Positions 24,889 through 33,018 of a DNA stretch of 40,502 bases are shown in pieces. The stretch is from Nitrososphaeria archaeon (lineage in GTDB: Archaea; Thermoproteota; Nitrososphaeria; Geothermarchaeales; JDFR-13). The position numbers and the translations under genes were made by a program. Position 1 is the first letter of the stretch; each line of letters begins with the position of its first letter. The stretch is from NCBI GenBank assembly GCA_027047855.1, contig JALTTZ010000145.1:1-40502 (forward strand). The letters are read 5' to 3'. The notes under the pieces are model-generated. The model was not told the origin of the DNA and made no database searches. It was given only the letters and a program-made list of their open reading frames with translations.

Positions 24889-26175
24889 ATGAAAAGTAGA
24901 TTAGCGATTTCAATGGCTACTATAGCTCTAATCATTATTATCGCTGTTGCCGTTATAGCAGGCGCGGTATACTACTTCCTGATGACCAAGGGACCAGCCG
25001 AGGAATTCGGTGGTGTTATTAAGATCGGTGTTACGGTATCGCTTAAAGGTAAGTATCAGCGGGAGGGTGATTTAGCTTTAAAAGGTATGCAAGTTGCTGT
25101 AAAGTGGGTTAATGAGCATGGCGGTGTAGTAGTGGGTGGTAAAAGGTACAATATTTCCTTAGTATATTATGATGACGAGAGTAGCCCTGACAGAGTTCCT
25201 CAATTGTATTCTAAACTTGTTGAGGAAGATCAGGTGGATATTTTACTTGCTCCATATTCGTCAACCCTAACTAAGGCAGCCGCCCCTGTGGCCGAGCAAT
25301 ATAAAAAAGTTATTATAAGTCACGGTGGTGCAAGTGACTCGATATTCCAGCAAGGGTATAAATATGCTGTTCAAGTGTTGACTCCTGCTACCAAATATCT
25401 TAGATCTATAATTACACTGCTTAAGGAGCAGAATGACCCTGATATTAAAATCGCCTTAATTTACGAAAATACTGCATTTTCATCTACAGTAGCCAAGGGT
25501 GCCAAAGAGGCTATTCAAGAGGAAGGTCTAAACTTGGTCTATGAATTTGCTTACGAGAAGGGAACTCAAGACTTTGCTTCTATAATCGAGGAGGCCAAGG
25601 CTGCAGGCGCCAATGTATTGTTAGGTGGTGGGCATTTCCAGGATGGTGTGGCCCTTACCCAGCAGGCTTGGCAACTCGGATGGAAGCTTAAAGCAATTGG
25701 TATACTTGTAGCTCCTACACTTCCAGATTTCTATGAAACGTTGGGAGATGCTGCTAATGGTGTCATGGCACCTGCTCAGTGGGAGATTGGGGTTAAGTAT
25801 AGTCCGGAGGCTGCTCAGCAGCTGGGTATCGAGTGGTACGGCCCAACCAACGAGGAGTATGTCCAGATGTTCCAGGATATGTTTGGGGAGACTCCAGATT
25901 ACCATGCAACAGAAGCAACCGCTGCCGTATTATTTGCTGTTAAGGCTATTGAGAAGGCTGGTAGTCTAGATAGTGACGCTATAAGGGCTGCTGCCAGTCA
26001 ATTAGATATCATGACTTGCTTCGGTAGAATCAAGATAGATCCTGCCACAGGGATCCAAGTTGCTCACCAAATGGTCGTTATACAGTGGCAGAACGGTGAG
26101 AAGAAGATAATTTATCCGCCAGAGGCTGCAGAGGCTAATCCAATATATCCAGCTACTAACTGGTGGGAGAGGTAA
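24889..26175 (+). CDS. livK: LIV-type ABC transporter substrate-binding protein (system 2)
   Basis: Solute receptor of the HAAT family, 428 residues. The N terminus MKSRLAISMATIALIII is a short basic stretch, then a long hydrophobic helix (to about residue 32), resembling archaeal class III (pilin-like) signal sequences of bindosome proteins; processing by the PibD peptidase is an inference. The receptor fold starts near GGVIKIGVTVSLKGKY (about residue 43) and includes LLAPYSSTLTKAAAPVAE. It differs from the system 1 receptor in anchor and linker: there is no glycine-rich tether. GGTGAT precedes the ATG by five bases. A strong T-rich stretch follows the stop. Confidence 0.92.
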   Translation: MKSRLAISMATIALIIIIAVAVIAGAVYYFLMTKGPAEEFGGVIKIGVTVSLKGKYQREGDLALKGMQVAVKWVNEHGGVVVGGKRYNISLVYYDDESSPDRVPQLYSKLVEEDQVDILLAPYSSTLTKAAAPVAEQYKKVIISHGGASDSIFQQGYKYAVQVLTPATKYLRSIITLLKEQNDPDIKIALIYENTAFSSTVAKGAKEAIQEEGLNLVYEFAYEKGTQDFASIIEEAKAAGANVLLGGGHFQDGVALTQQAWQLGWKLKAIGILVAPTLPDFYETLGDAANGVMAPAQWEIGVKYSPEAAQQLGIEWYGPTNEEYVQMFQDMFGETPDYHATEATAAVLFAVKAIEKAGSLDSDAIRAAASQLDIMTCFGRIKIDPATGIQVAHQMVVIQWQNGEKKIIYPPEAAEANPIYPATNWWER

Positions 26176-26199
26176 TTCTCTTAATCACTCCCCTTAACA

Positions 26200-26217
26200 T
26201 TTTTTATTTTTTTGTTT
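26200..26217 (+). terminator. T-rich stretch between binding-protein and permease genes
   Basis: TTTTTTATTTTTTTGTTTG lies 25 bases after the livK stop and about 50 bases before livH. As an archaeal intrinsic terminator it would make much more binding-protein mRNA than permease mRNA if leaky, a usual need in ABC importers. Confidence 0.5.
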
Positions 26218-26264
26218 GTTGGGTGTAAGGTAGTGGTAAATAATAATTAAGTAGGTGGTGGAAA

Positions 26265-27191
26265 TTGACATTGATGACAGAATTATTGATCAATGTTACG
26301 AATGGTTTATTGTGGGGCACTGTTCTGGGAGCCGTATCTGTTGGCCTAACACTTATATGGGGTGTTATGAAGGTAGTTAATTTGGCTCACGGAGAGAGTA
26401 TTCTACTCGGCTCCTATATCGTGAGCGTCCTTCTTCTATTTATGGGTGTGGACCCGATGGTAGGTATGTTTGTTGCATTAGGGTCGGGTCTGCTACTCGG
26501 TCTAACCATATATTGGCTCAACTTACACAAAATTATTGGACATGTTGATGTTATTAATCTAAGAATAGAGATGTCCACACTTCTCGAGATGTTTGCCGTA
26601 AGTATCATCTTATATAATTTATATAGTTTCTTTACGAGGAGCGAACCCTTTGGCATTGGTATATGGCATCTCGGCCCAACTTCATATATAAACATAGGAT
26701 ATATGAGTGTCCAAGTTAATCACATCACTGCCGCAGCACTGTCTCTTGGGGCTACATTTATTATATACCAATTTATTGCTAAGACTCCAACCGGCAAAGC
26801 CATAAGGGCGGTTATGCAAGATTCTCAAGCCGCGGCATTAGTCGGGATAGATCCAGTTAAGATTAAAATGTTGACTACCGTGATAAGTATTGGCTTCACC
26901 GCATTCAGTGGTTTCTTAGTTATTCTATATGAGTCTGCAGTGGTTCCTTCTATTGCATATAAGTATGCCCCACTCGCATTCACTATAGTTGTCTTAGGTG
27001 GGCTTGGTAGTATTATGGGGTCCTATATTGCTGGAATTATAATTGGAGGCATATATGGAGTATCTAAAGTCATATTTAGTTTGCTTGTGGGTAAGAATGC
27101 CAGCGATCCTTTGGCTTTAACTACTGCATTTGTAATATTGGTTCTCACGTTGCTGTTTAAGCCCGAGGGGCTCTTCGGTAGGAAGAGGTGA
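26265..27191 (+). CDS. livH: LIV-type ABC transporter permease LivH (system 2)
   Basis: Membrane subunit of about 308 residues and eight helices. Family marks include VGLTLIWGVMKVVNLAHGES near the start, TPTGKAIRAVMQDSQAAALVG as coupling segment near residue 175-195, and the closing LLFKPEGLFGRK. A TTG at 26265 is three or four bases after GGTGGTGG; an ATG at 26274 is the alternative. The TGA stop overlaps the livM ATG by one base. Confidence 0.92.
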   Translation: MTLMTELLINVTNGLLWGTVLGAVSVGLTLIWGVMKVVNLAHGESILLGSYIVSVLLLFMGVDPMVGMFVALGSGLLLGLTIYWLNLHKIIGHVDVINLRIEMSTLLEMFAVSIILYNLYSFFTRSEPFGIGIWHLGPTSYINIGYMSVQVNHITAAALSLGATFIIYQFIAKTPTGKAIRAVMQDSQAAALVGIDPVKIKMLTTVISIGFTAFSGFLVILYESAVVPSIAYKYAPLAFTIVVLGGLGSIMGSYIAGIIIGGIYGVSKVIFSLLVGKNASDPLALTTAFVILVLTLLFKPEGLFGRKR

Positions 27192-28195
27192 TGCATGTGG
27201 TTAATGTTAAGGAATATTTGGAGAGACCGACATTTGTGTTAATAATTCTCGTATTGGTGGCTATAGCCCTTGCCAAACTATTAAGGCTAGAAACTACAGA
27301 TTACCTTATTACTATTATGTTTTTTATAGGCATCGCTATGTCTCTTAACTTGATAATGGGATTTGCCGGCTATGTAAGTTTCGGTCATACCGTGTTTCTC
27401 GGAATCAGTGGATACATTTTTGCACTCATCGTGTATTATAATGTTTGGTTAGCGGAGATGTTAGATACTCTCTTTGGGATACCTATATTCCTTGTAGCTA
27501 TAGTTGCTGGAGGGGTCTCTGCACTCGTAGCGTTCTTAGTCGGTGTGCCGGTGCTCAAGTTGAGGGGAGCATTCTTCGCCATTGCAACCATCGGACTGGA
27601 TTTCGCTGCACTATATATAGTTAAAGCCTTTATCCCTATAATCAATCCCGAGTTCTTTGGAGCTCAAATAATTTTACCTGCCTATGCACTCGCTTATAAA
27701 AATAACGTGTTTGTGGCTATGTACATTACCTTTGCATTGGTCTTGATAACTAATTATGTTGTGAGAAGGAGTAGGTTCGGTATGGGCTTACTGGCAATAA
27801 GTGAGGATGAAGATGCTGCGGAGGCTCTTGGTGTACCCACAAGGAAATATAAATTGTTGGCTTTCGCACTAAGTGCATTTTTCACGGGTATGCTTGGTGC
27901 AATATTTGGATTGAATGCTGGGGGGGTCGATGAGAACCTATTTAATCTGGCCCACACTATTGATATGATAGTAATGATTGTTATCGGTGGCATAGGGACT
28001 GTTATGGGTCCCTTGGTAGGTTCAATTATATATTTCATACTCTACGACACTCTCTTAGTTACATATCCTGAATTCAACCTAGTTATACTTGGTTCCATAG
28101 TTGCTGTTCTAGTTCTCTTTGCACCACGTGGTATCATCGGGATTATTAGAGGGAAGACTATCCGGGGTAAAAGACTTAGGGATATTATTGAGTAG
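27191..28195 (+). CDS. livM: LIV-type ABC transporter permease LivM (system 2)
   Basis: Partner permease of about 334 residues with nine or ten helices. It shows [20 protein letters not shown] near residues 55-75, [18 protein letters not shown] near 122-139 and the coupling segment [18 protein letters not shown] near 200. The ATG at 27191 overlaps the livH stop (TGATG); a GTG at 27197 with GAGGTG six bases upstream is an alternative. It is followed nine bases later by livG. Confidence 0.92.
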   Translation: MHVVNVKEYLERPTFVLIILVLVAIALAKLLRLETTDYLITIMFFIGIAMSLNLIMGFAGYVSFGHTVFLGISGYIFALIVYYNVWLAEMLDTLFGIPIFLVAIVAGGVSALVAFLVGVPVLKLRGAFFAIATIGLDFAALYIVKAFIPIINPEFFGAQIILPAYALAYKNNVFVAMYITFALVLITNYVVRRSRFGMGLLAISEDEDAAEALGVPTRKYKLLAFALSAFFTGMLGAIFGLNAGGVDENLFNLAHTIDMIVMIVIGGIGTVMGPLVGSIIYFILYDTLLVTYPEFNLVILGSIVAVLVLFAPRGIIGIIRGKTIRGKRLRDIIE

Positions 28196-28204
28196 GTGAT
28201 AGAT

Positions 28205-28963
28205 ATGGATGTGATTATAAAGATAGATAGGGTGACCAAGAGGTTTGGTGGCCTAGTTGCCTTAAACAAGGTTTCCTTCAATATATATAAGGGAGAGATA
28301 CTGGGTGTTATAGGGCCGAACGGCGCAGGTAAAACAACCTTATTTAACTGCATAACAGGGGTTTATTCCCCTGATGACGGGAGGATATATTTCAATGGGG
28401 TTGATATTACGGGTATGCCTCCCCATAAAATAACTCAGCTGGGAATCGTCAAGACACATCAGATAGTCAAACCTTTCAATGAATTCACCGTATTGGAGAA
28501 TGCTATGATTGGTGCTCTCTTTGGTAAACGGGCGGGGAAGATTAGTAAAGAGGAGGCTAGGGAGATTGCATTAAAGAACCTTAAGTTAGTTGGGTTGGCT
28601 GAAAAGAAGGATGAATTGGCTATTGGATTGACTCTCCATGAGAAGAAGTTCTTAGAGTTGGCCCGTGTCTTGAGTGCCGAGCCCGATGTTATATTATTAG
28701 ATGAAGCTCTCGCTGGCCTTAATCCTAAGGAGGTTGAGGAGAGTCTGGATATAATCAAGATGATCAATAAGGATTTAGGTAAAACTATTGTTATGGTTGA
28801 GCACGTTATGCATGCTGTGATGAATATAGCTGAAAGAATAGTAGTTCTACATTTTGGGCAATTGTTGGCCGAGGGAACTCCTAAAGAGGTGGCGGAGATG
28901 CCTGAGGTGATAACCGCATATCTTGGTGATAAGGATTTAGCTCTTAAGTTCGTTAGGAGGTAG
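28205..28963 (+). CDS. livG: LIV-type ABC transporter ATPase LivG (system 2)
   Basis: ATPase of system 2, about 252 residues. Walker [10 protein letters not shown], the LivG segment [13 protein letters not shown] with the Q-loop, and the switch region VMVEHVMH are present. The ABC signature position reads [12 protein letters not shown], with none of the usual SGG, and Walker B reads [15 protein letters not shown] with Ala where Pro normally follows the catalytic glutamate. The shifted signature occurs in some LivG-like proteins to my knowledge, but it deserves a check. GGTGAT four bases before the ATG at 28205 settles the start over the GTG at 28196, which is part of that site. Confidence 0.92.
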   Translation: MDVIIKIDRVTKRFGGLVALNKVSFNIYKGEILGVIGPNGAGKTTLFNCITGVYSPDDGRIYFNGVDITGMPPHKITQLGIVKTHQIVKPFNEFTVLENAMIGALFGKRAGKISKEEAREIALKNLKLVGLAEKKDELAIGLTLHEKKFLELARVLSAEPDVILLDEALAGLNPKEVEESLDIIKMINKDLGKTIVMVEHVMHAVMNIAERIVVLHFGQLLAEGTPKEVAEMPEVITAYLGDKDLALKFVRR

Positions 28964-28970
28964 GTTTATT

Positions 28971-29681
28971 ATGGATGTCTTGAGGCTTGATAATATTGAT
29001 GCGGGTTATGGGGAGAGTCAAGTTCTATGGGGAGTTAATTTAAGTGTGAGAGAGGGAAGTGTCACGCTGCTTTTAGGGAGTAATGGTGCGGGTAAGACCA
29101 CGACTCTTAGGACTATTACCGGGATCATTAAGCCTTGGAAGGGGCACATCTACTTCATGGACAAAGATATATCTATGTATCCCACCTATAGGCGGGCAGA
29201 GGATGGCATCATAATGGTACCTGAGGGTAGGCGTCTTTGGCCCGATATGACTGTGTATGAACACCTTGAGATGGGTGCATATACGAAGAGAGCTAGGGAT
29301 AAGTTTTCCGATAATCTCGAGTTTGTGTATCAATTATTCCCTGTTCTTAAGGTGAGGAGGGACCAGTTGGCGGGTACTATGAGTGGTGGTGAACAACAAA
29401 TGTTAGCTATCGCTAGGGCTATTATGGGTGACCCTAAAATATTGCTTATGGATGAGCCTAGTCTAGGCCTAGCCCCCTCAATCGTTATCCAAGTTTTTGA
29501 AACTATATCGCAGCTAAAGGAGAGGGGTATGACTATATTACTGGTTGAGCAGAATGTCCATATGGGACTCTCGGTAGCTGATTATGCATACGTGATGGAG
29601 AATGGACGGATCGTGCTGGAAGGGCCGAGTGAAGAGGTAAGTGAGGCAGAATTAATTAAGAAATCCTACTTAGGCATATAA
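28971..29681 (+). CDS. livF: LIV-type ABC transporter ATPase LivF (system 2)
   Basis: Second ATPase, 236 residues. Walker A GSNGAGKTT is at about residues 36-44, the LivF segment GIIMVPEGRRLWPDMTV near 79-95, signature MSGGEQQML near 137 and Walker B ILLMDEPSLGLAPS near 157-170. All are canonical, in contrast to the partner LivG. AGGAGGTAGG precedes the ATG. It starts seven bases after livG, and the next gene begins 18 bases after its stop. Confidence 0.94.
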   Translation: MDVLRLDNIDAGYGESQVLWGVNLSVREGSVTLLLGSNGAGKTTTLRTITGIIKPWKGHIYFMDKDISMYPTYRRAEDGIIMVPEGRRLWPDMTVYEHLEMGAYTKRARDKFSDNLEFVYQLFPVLKVRRDQLAGTMSGGEQQMLAIARAIMGDPKILLMDEPSLGLAPSIVIQVFETISQLKERGMTILLVEQNVHMGLSVADYAYVMENGRIVLEGPSEEVSEAELIKKSYLGI

Positions 29682-29699
29682 TTTTTTGTGGTGTTGTAG

Positions 29700-30224
29700 T
29701 TGGATATGGAGCACGTTAGGATTCTGGTCTCATGTATGGCCACCTTAGAGGATTATGTTTATAGATTATACATTACATTATCCAATAAGACTAGTTCGCC
29801 GTATAATGTGATCTTTAAACACATTGCTGAGGTCAGTAGGGGGCACAGAGAGATACTCGAAGAACTGTTCGGTGTTAAATGTTTGGATTTTGATGATATT
29901 AAGAAGTATAAAGAGTTCGTTGGGAGTTTATTTATAGAGTCGTTGACTAAAATTAAAGAATTAATCACTTACATCGATGAAGTAAAAGACATTATTAATA
30001 AGAGTGAGTTGAAGGGGATAGTGGGCTCACTAGTTACCGTGGAATCGTCGGCTAGTGAGGAATATTTAACTACGCTATTTTCATCAATTATCGACCTAAA
30101 TATTAAGGAGAAATATCTATGGCCAGAATCGGAAGCACACCTAATTGCTAGTTTAATGAGGGTTATATCTGATGAAGAGAAGATTCATACTAAAATTCTT
30201 AATTTAATGTTTGATTCCTTATAA
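29700..30224 (+). CDS. All-helical protein of unknown function, weakly ferritin-like
   Basis: A 174-residue, almost wholly helical protein that I do not recognise securely. A four-helix pattern can be drawn: helix 1 with E in ATLEDYVYRLY, helix 2 with E and H in AEVSRGHREIL, a third with VESSASEEY, and a fourth with an ExxH in SDEEKIHTKIL. That resembles the ligand layout of ferritin-like/rubrerythrin proteins, but helix 2 lacks the exact ExxH spacing, so the metal site may be altered or the likeness superficial. It follows livF by 18 bases and precedes the metallo-beta-lactamase gene by 12, so it belongs to the same transcript. The start is a TTG at 29700 behind GGTG, or an ATG at 29706. Confidence 0.65.
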   Translation: MDMEHVRILVSCMATLEDYVYRLYITLSNKTSSPYNVIFKHIAEVSRGHREILEELFGVKCLDFDDIKKYKEFVGSLFIESLTKIKELITYIDEVKDIINKSELKGIVGSLVTVESSASEEYLTTLFSSIIDLNIKEKYLWPESEAHLIASLMRVISDEEKIHTKILNLMFDSL

Positions 30225-30236
30225 TGGGTGGTAGTT

Positions 30237-31142
30237 ATGACGGATATATTAATGGTTGACTTAACACCAAATGAGTTTCCCTCCCCCTTCATTAGTGGTT
30301 ACATAATTCTTACTGATTACCATAACTTTATTAATATCGAGCAAGGACCCGCTTCAAAAGCCCCCACAGTAATAAAGAAGATACAGGAAAATGGTTTTTC
30401 AGAGACATCTAAACTCTACTTATTCGTTACTCATATCCACTTAGATCATGCCGGTTCTTTAGGGCACCTGCTTAATGAGTTTGAGAATGCTATAGCATAT
30501 ATTCATCCAAGGGGGATCAAACATATGATTAATCCTGATAAACTATGGAATGCTACTAAAAAGGCTCTTGGTCTAGTAGCCGATATATACGGAGAGCCCT
30601 TGCCTTCACCAGCGGGTAAGGTATCTTATCTAGAGGATGGAGCGTCTATCGAGATTGATGGTGAGGTTTTTAAAATAGTGTATACTGAAGGCCACGCCTC
30701 TCATCATCAGTCTATTTATTGGGTTAATGAGAAAACTATGTTTGTGGGTGATTCAGCAGGGCTTCATATAATGGAGTATGACTACTCTATTCCTACCTCT
30801 GTTTACCCATTTAATTATAAGAAATATCTGGAGGGTTTGGACAAAATGATTAGTTATGGTCCCGAAGTGCTGATGTATCCGCACTATGGAGTCGATGAAG
30901 GCGGGGTAGACTCTCTACGCAGACATAAGGAAATTGTCTCAGAATGGTTCGAGATAGTTCAGAAGAATTTGGATAAGGGAATAGGTGATATAATTGATGA
31001 GATTAGGAAAAGGGACCGTGTATTCGATAAGGTTTACGAAGCGCTTAAAGATAATCCTATCATATCTCAACTCATAAAGATATCAATTAAGGGAATGTTA
31101 GCCGAGGCTGAACGTCTAAAAGAAGAGGGGAAAACTAGATAA
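30237..31142 (+). CDS. Metallo-beta-lactamase-fold hydrolase
   Basis: A zinc hydrolase of about 301 residues. The metal-binding motif THIHLDHAG (HxHxDH) is near residue 64, with further ligands in EGHASHHQS, VGDSAGLH and YPHYGV, so both metal sites look complete. The C-terminal 80 residues are helical and charged (RRHKEIV onward), as in the glyoxalase II-like and lactonase-like archaeal members. Substrate is unknown; a thioester, lactone or ester are all possible. The ATG at 30237 follows GGGTGGT. It is the last gene of the LIV system 2 operon and its end overlaps the glycerate kinase gene on the other strand by eight bases. Confidence 0.9.
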   Translation: MTDILMVDLTPNEFPSPFISGYIILTDYHNFINIEQGPASKAPTVIKKIQENGFSETSKLYLFVTHIHLDHAGSLGHLLNEFENAIAYIHPRGIKHMINPDKLWNATKKALGLVADIYGEPLPSPAGKVSYLEDGASIEIDGEVFKIVYTEGHASHHQSIYWVNEKTMFVGDSAGLHIMEYDYSIPTSVYPFNYKKYLEGLDKMISYGPEVLMYPHYGVDEGGVDSLRRHKEIVSEWFEIVQKNLDKGIGDIIDEIRKRDRVFDKVYEALKDNPIISQLIKISIKGMLAEAERLKEEGKTR

Positions 31143-32475
31143 TCGCTAATATCACTACATCATTAACATTCGTTCCGGTATATCCCACCTCTATCGCTGT
31201 ATTGATCTCACTGTGAAAGGAGTAACTATCATTATTGTTTAGATATTCCACAGGATCAAGTCCCTTATCTAATGCTTTTTTCATATCTAGGTTCGTAATT
31301 ATTGCTCCAGCTGCAGGGGAATTTCCATCTATTCCGTCGGTGGCTACTGAGCATACAATATATTCACCATATCCCTGCAACTCCATTGATGCTGAAAGAG
31401 CCAATTCTTGATTTCTACCTCCCCTTCCGTTTCCCTTGACCGTTACTGTCGTTTCTCCACCAAAAAGAAGCATGATGGGTTTTTTGAATGGTATGTCTTT
31501 CTTCATAATCATCTTCCCTATAGATGCTATAACCTTTCCTACTTCTCTAGCTTCTCCTATAAGGTAACTTGTTATTATCTTAGGGTTATATCCTCTCTTT
31601 CCCATTCTCTCATATATATATTCTAGCATCATATCATTATTTCCGATGATTATATTCTCAACTTTCTTGAAGATGGGGTCCCCAGGTTTTGGCGTTTCCG
31701 GTATTTCTCCTTTCATACCTTTTTCTAAATGTCTCCGTACATTGGTGGGAACTCTCTCTAATAGTCTGTATTTTTCCAATATTTTTAAGGCATCTTGGTA
31801 GGTCGTCGGGTCTGGAACGGTGGGTCCGGATGCTATTGTTGATAGGTCATCTCCAACAACATCCGAGATTATAAGTGATATTAGTCGTGCTGGGTAGGCT
31901 AATCTGGCGAGCTGACCCCCTTTAACTCTCGATAGGTGTTTTCTGACCGTATTTAACTCAAATATGTCTCCTCCAGCTTCCATAATTAGTCGTGTTGTTT
32001 CCCTAAGTTCTTTGAGAGTTATGTCAGCTTGGGGTAGTGTAAGGAGGGCCGACCCCCCTCCAGATATCAAACAGATTACTAGGTCATCCTCACTCAAACT
32101 TTCTATCATATTTACAATCAGTTTTGCGGCGTCGACATTCCGGGATGTAGGGTATGGGTGTGTCCCACCATAAACTTTGATCTTTTTTAGGTTGGAGTAT
32201 TTTTTGACCGTCTCCTGAGGTACTATAACTACTCCGTCACTTATGTATGTGCCAAGAATCTTATCTAGGGCTCTAGCCATCTCCCCAGATGCTTTTCCGA
32301 AACCGATGACTAGGATGCGGTTGAAGACAGATAAGTCCAGATATTTCCCCTTAACTACTAATTTATTCTCTTTAAGTTCGACTGCTTGTTGCACCAATCT
32401 TCCTCCATTGAATCTATTAAGAGCATCCGTTACCAATGTATGGATTTCTCTCTTGATTTCATTTATTTTATCCAT
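31135..32475 (-). CDS. gck: Glycerate 2-kinase (GckA/MOFRL family)
   Basis: Phosphorylates D-glycerate to 2-phosphoglycerate, which feeds enolase. In archaea it closes the non-phosphorylative Entner-Doudoroff route and salvages serine- or glycolate-derived glycerate. The 446-residue protein has VIGFGKASGEMA near residue 56, GGTHPYPTSRNVDAA, the LISGGGSALL loop near 135, the NTVRKHLSRVKGGQLA segment, and the C-terminal MOFRL domain with FGGETTVTVKGNGRGGRNQELALS and ATDGIDGNSPAAGA. Its start overlaps the end of the small membrane protein gene by eight bases with AGGAGA upstream, so the two are coupled. Confidence 0.93.
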   Translation of the reverse strand: MDKINEIKREIHTLVTDALNRFNGGRLVQQAVELKENKLVVKGKYLDLSVFNRILVIGFGKASGEMARALDKILGTYISDGVVIVPQETVKKYSNLKKIKVYGGTHPYPTSRNVDAAKLIVNMIESLSEDDLVICLISGGGSALLTLPQADITLKELRETTRLIMEAGGDIFELNTVRKHLSRVKGGQLARLAYPARLISLIISDVVGDDLSTIASGPTVPDPTTYQDALKILEKYRLLERVPTNVRRHLEKGMKGEIPETPKPGDPIFKKVENIIIGNNDMMLEYIYERMGKRGYNPKIITSYLIGEAREVGKVIASIGKMIMKKDIPFKKPIMLLFGGETTVTVKGNGRGGRNQELALSASMELQGYGEYIVCSVATDGIDGNSPAAGAIITNLDMKKALDKGLDPVEYLNNNDSYSFHSEINTAIEVGYTGTNVNDVVILAII

Positions 32476-32923
32476 GTCTCCTTCTACTCCTCCATAGAGC
32501 TATCTTGAGTAAATATAGGTAGGCTGATATGAAGAAGAATCCATATATAGCTCCAAGCATAAGAGACAATAGAAAATAGGGAATCAGTTGATTGATAGTG
32601 TATGTCATACCACCTATTACTAGGATATCAGAGGTCACAATCCCAATTATTCTGGCTATGGGGAAAATAATAACCCAGACAAGTATAATTATTATCCATT
32701 CTCGGTTTCCAAATATATTAAATACTTTTGTTTTTGCTATTATATCCAAGTAGTACCCCGCTATTATTAGCGGTATAAACTGGATTAAAGACCATATCAT
32801 GATACTTGGGTCTATAGAAGCAGCTGGTATAGACATTATAAGATATAGGAGGGCCGGTATGGAACTGCATAAAGCACCTACTTTTCTATTATAGTTATAG
32901 ATTAATGATGGTTCTGTTCTCAT
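32468..32923 (-). CDS. Small four-helix membrane protein of unknown function
   Basis: A 151-residue protein with four hydrophobic helices (about residues 17-36, 42-62, 75-96 and 110-140) and a basic C-terminal tail RSRRRHG, which by the positive-inside rule would face the cytoplasm. I do not recognise the family; spacing of helices and the NYNRKVGALC start recall other archaeal small integral membrane proteins. It overlaps the glycerate kinase start by eight bases, so it shares its mRNA and could be a membrane partner or carrier, which is inference. Upstream, 32924-32992 contains no gene. Confidence 0.65.
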   Translation of the reverse strand: MRTEPSLIYNYNRKVGALCSSIPALLYLIMSIPAASIDPSIMIWSLIQFIPLIIAGYYLDIIAKTKVFNIFGNREWIIIILVWVIIFPIARIIGIVTSDILVIGGMTYTINQLIPYFLLSLMLGAIYGFFFISAYLYLLKIALWRSRRRHG

Positions 32924-32992
32924 CTTCCAACATAAAGTATTATTGTATTAAGCTCTTATTAGAATGTGTATTTTTGTGGATTTATGTTAGTG

Positions 32993-33006
32993 ATAATTAT
33001 AAAAAA
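32993..33006 (-). terminator. T-rich terminator after the Nramp-like gene
   Basis: On the minus strand the stop at 33019 is followed by a C-rich stretch and then TTTTTTATAATTATC, a typical archaeal termination signal. Confidence 0.5.
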
Positions 33007-33018
33007 GGGTGGGGGGCT

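Noticed and set aside
12208-31142. The two LIV systems as a recent duplication
   Set aside because: Receptors, permeases and ATPases of the two systems differ throughout and the gene order is different.
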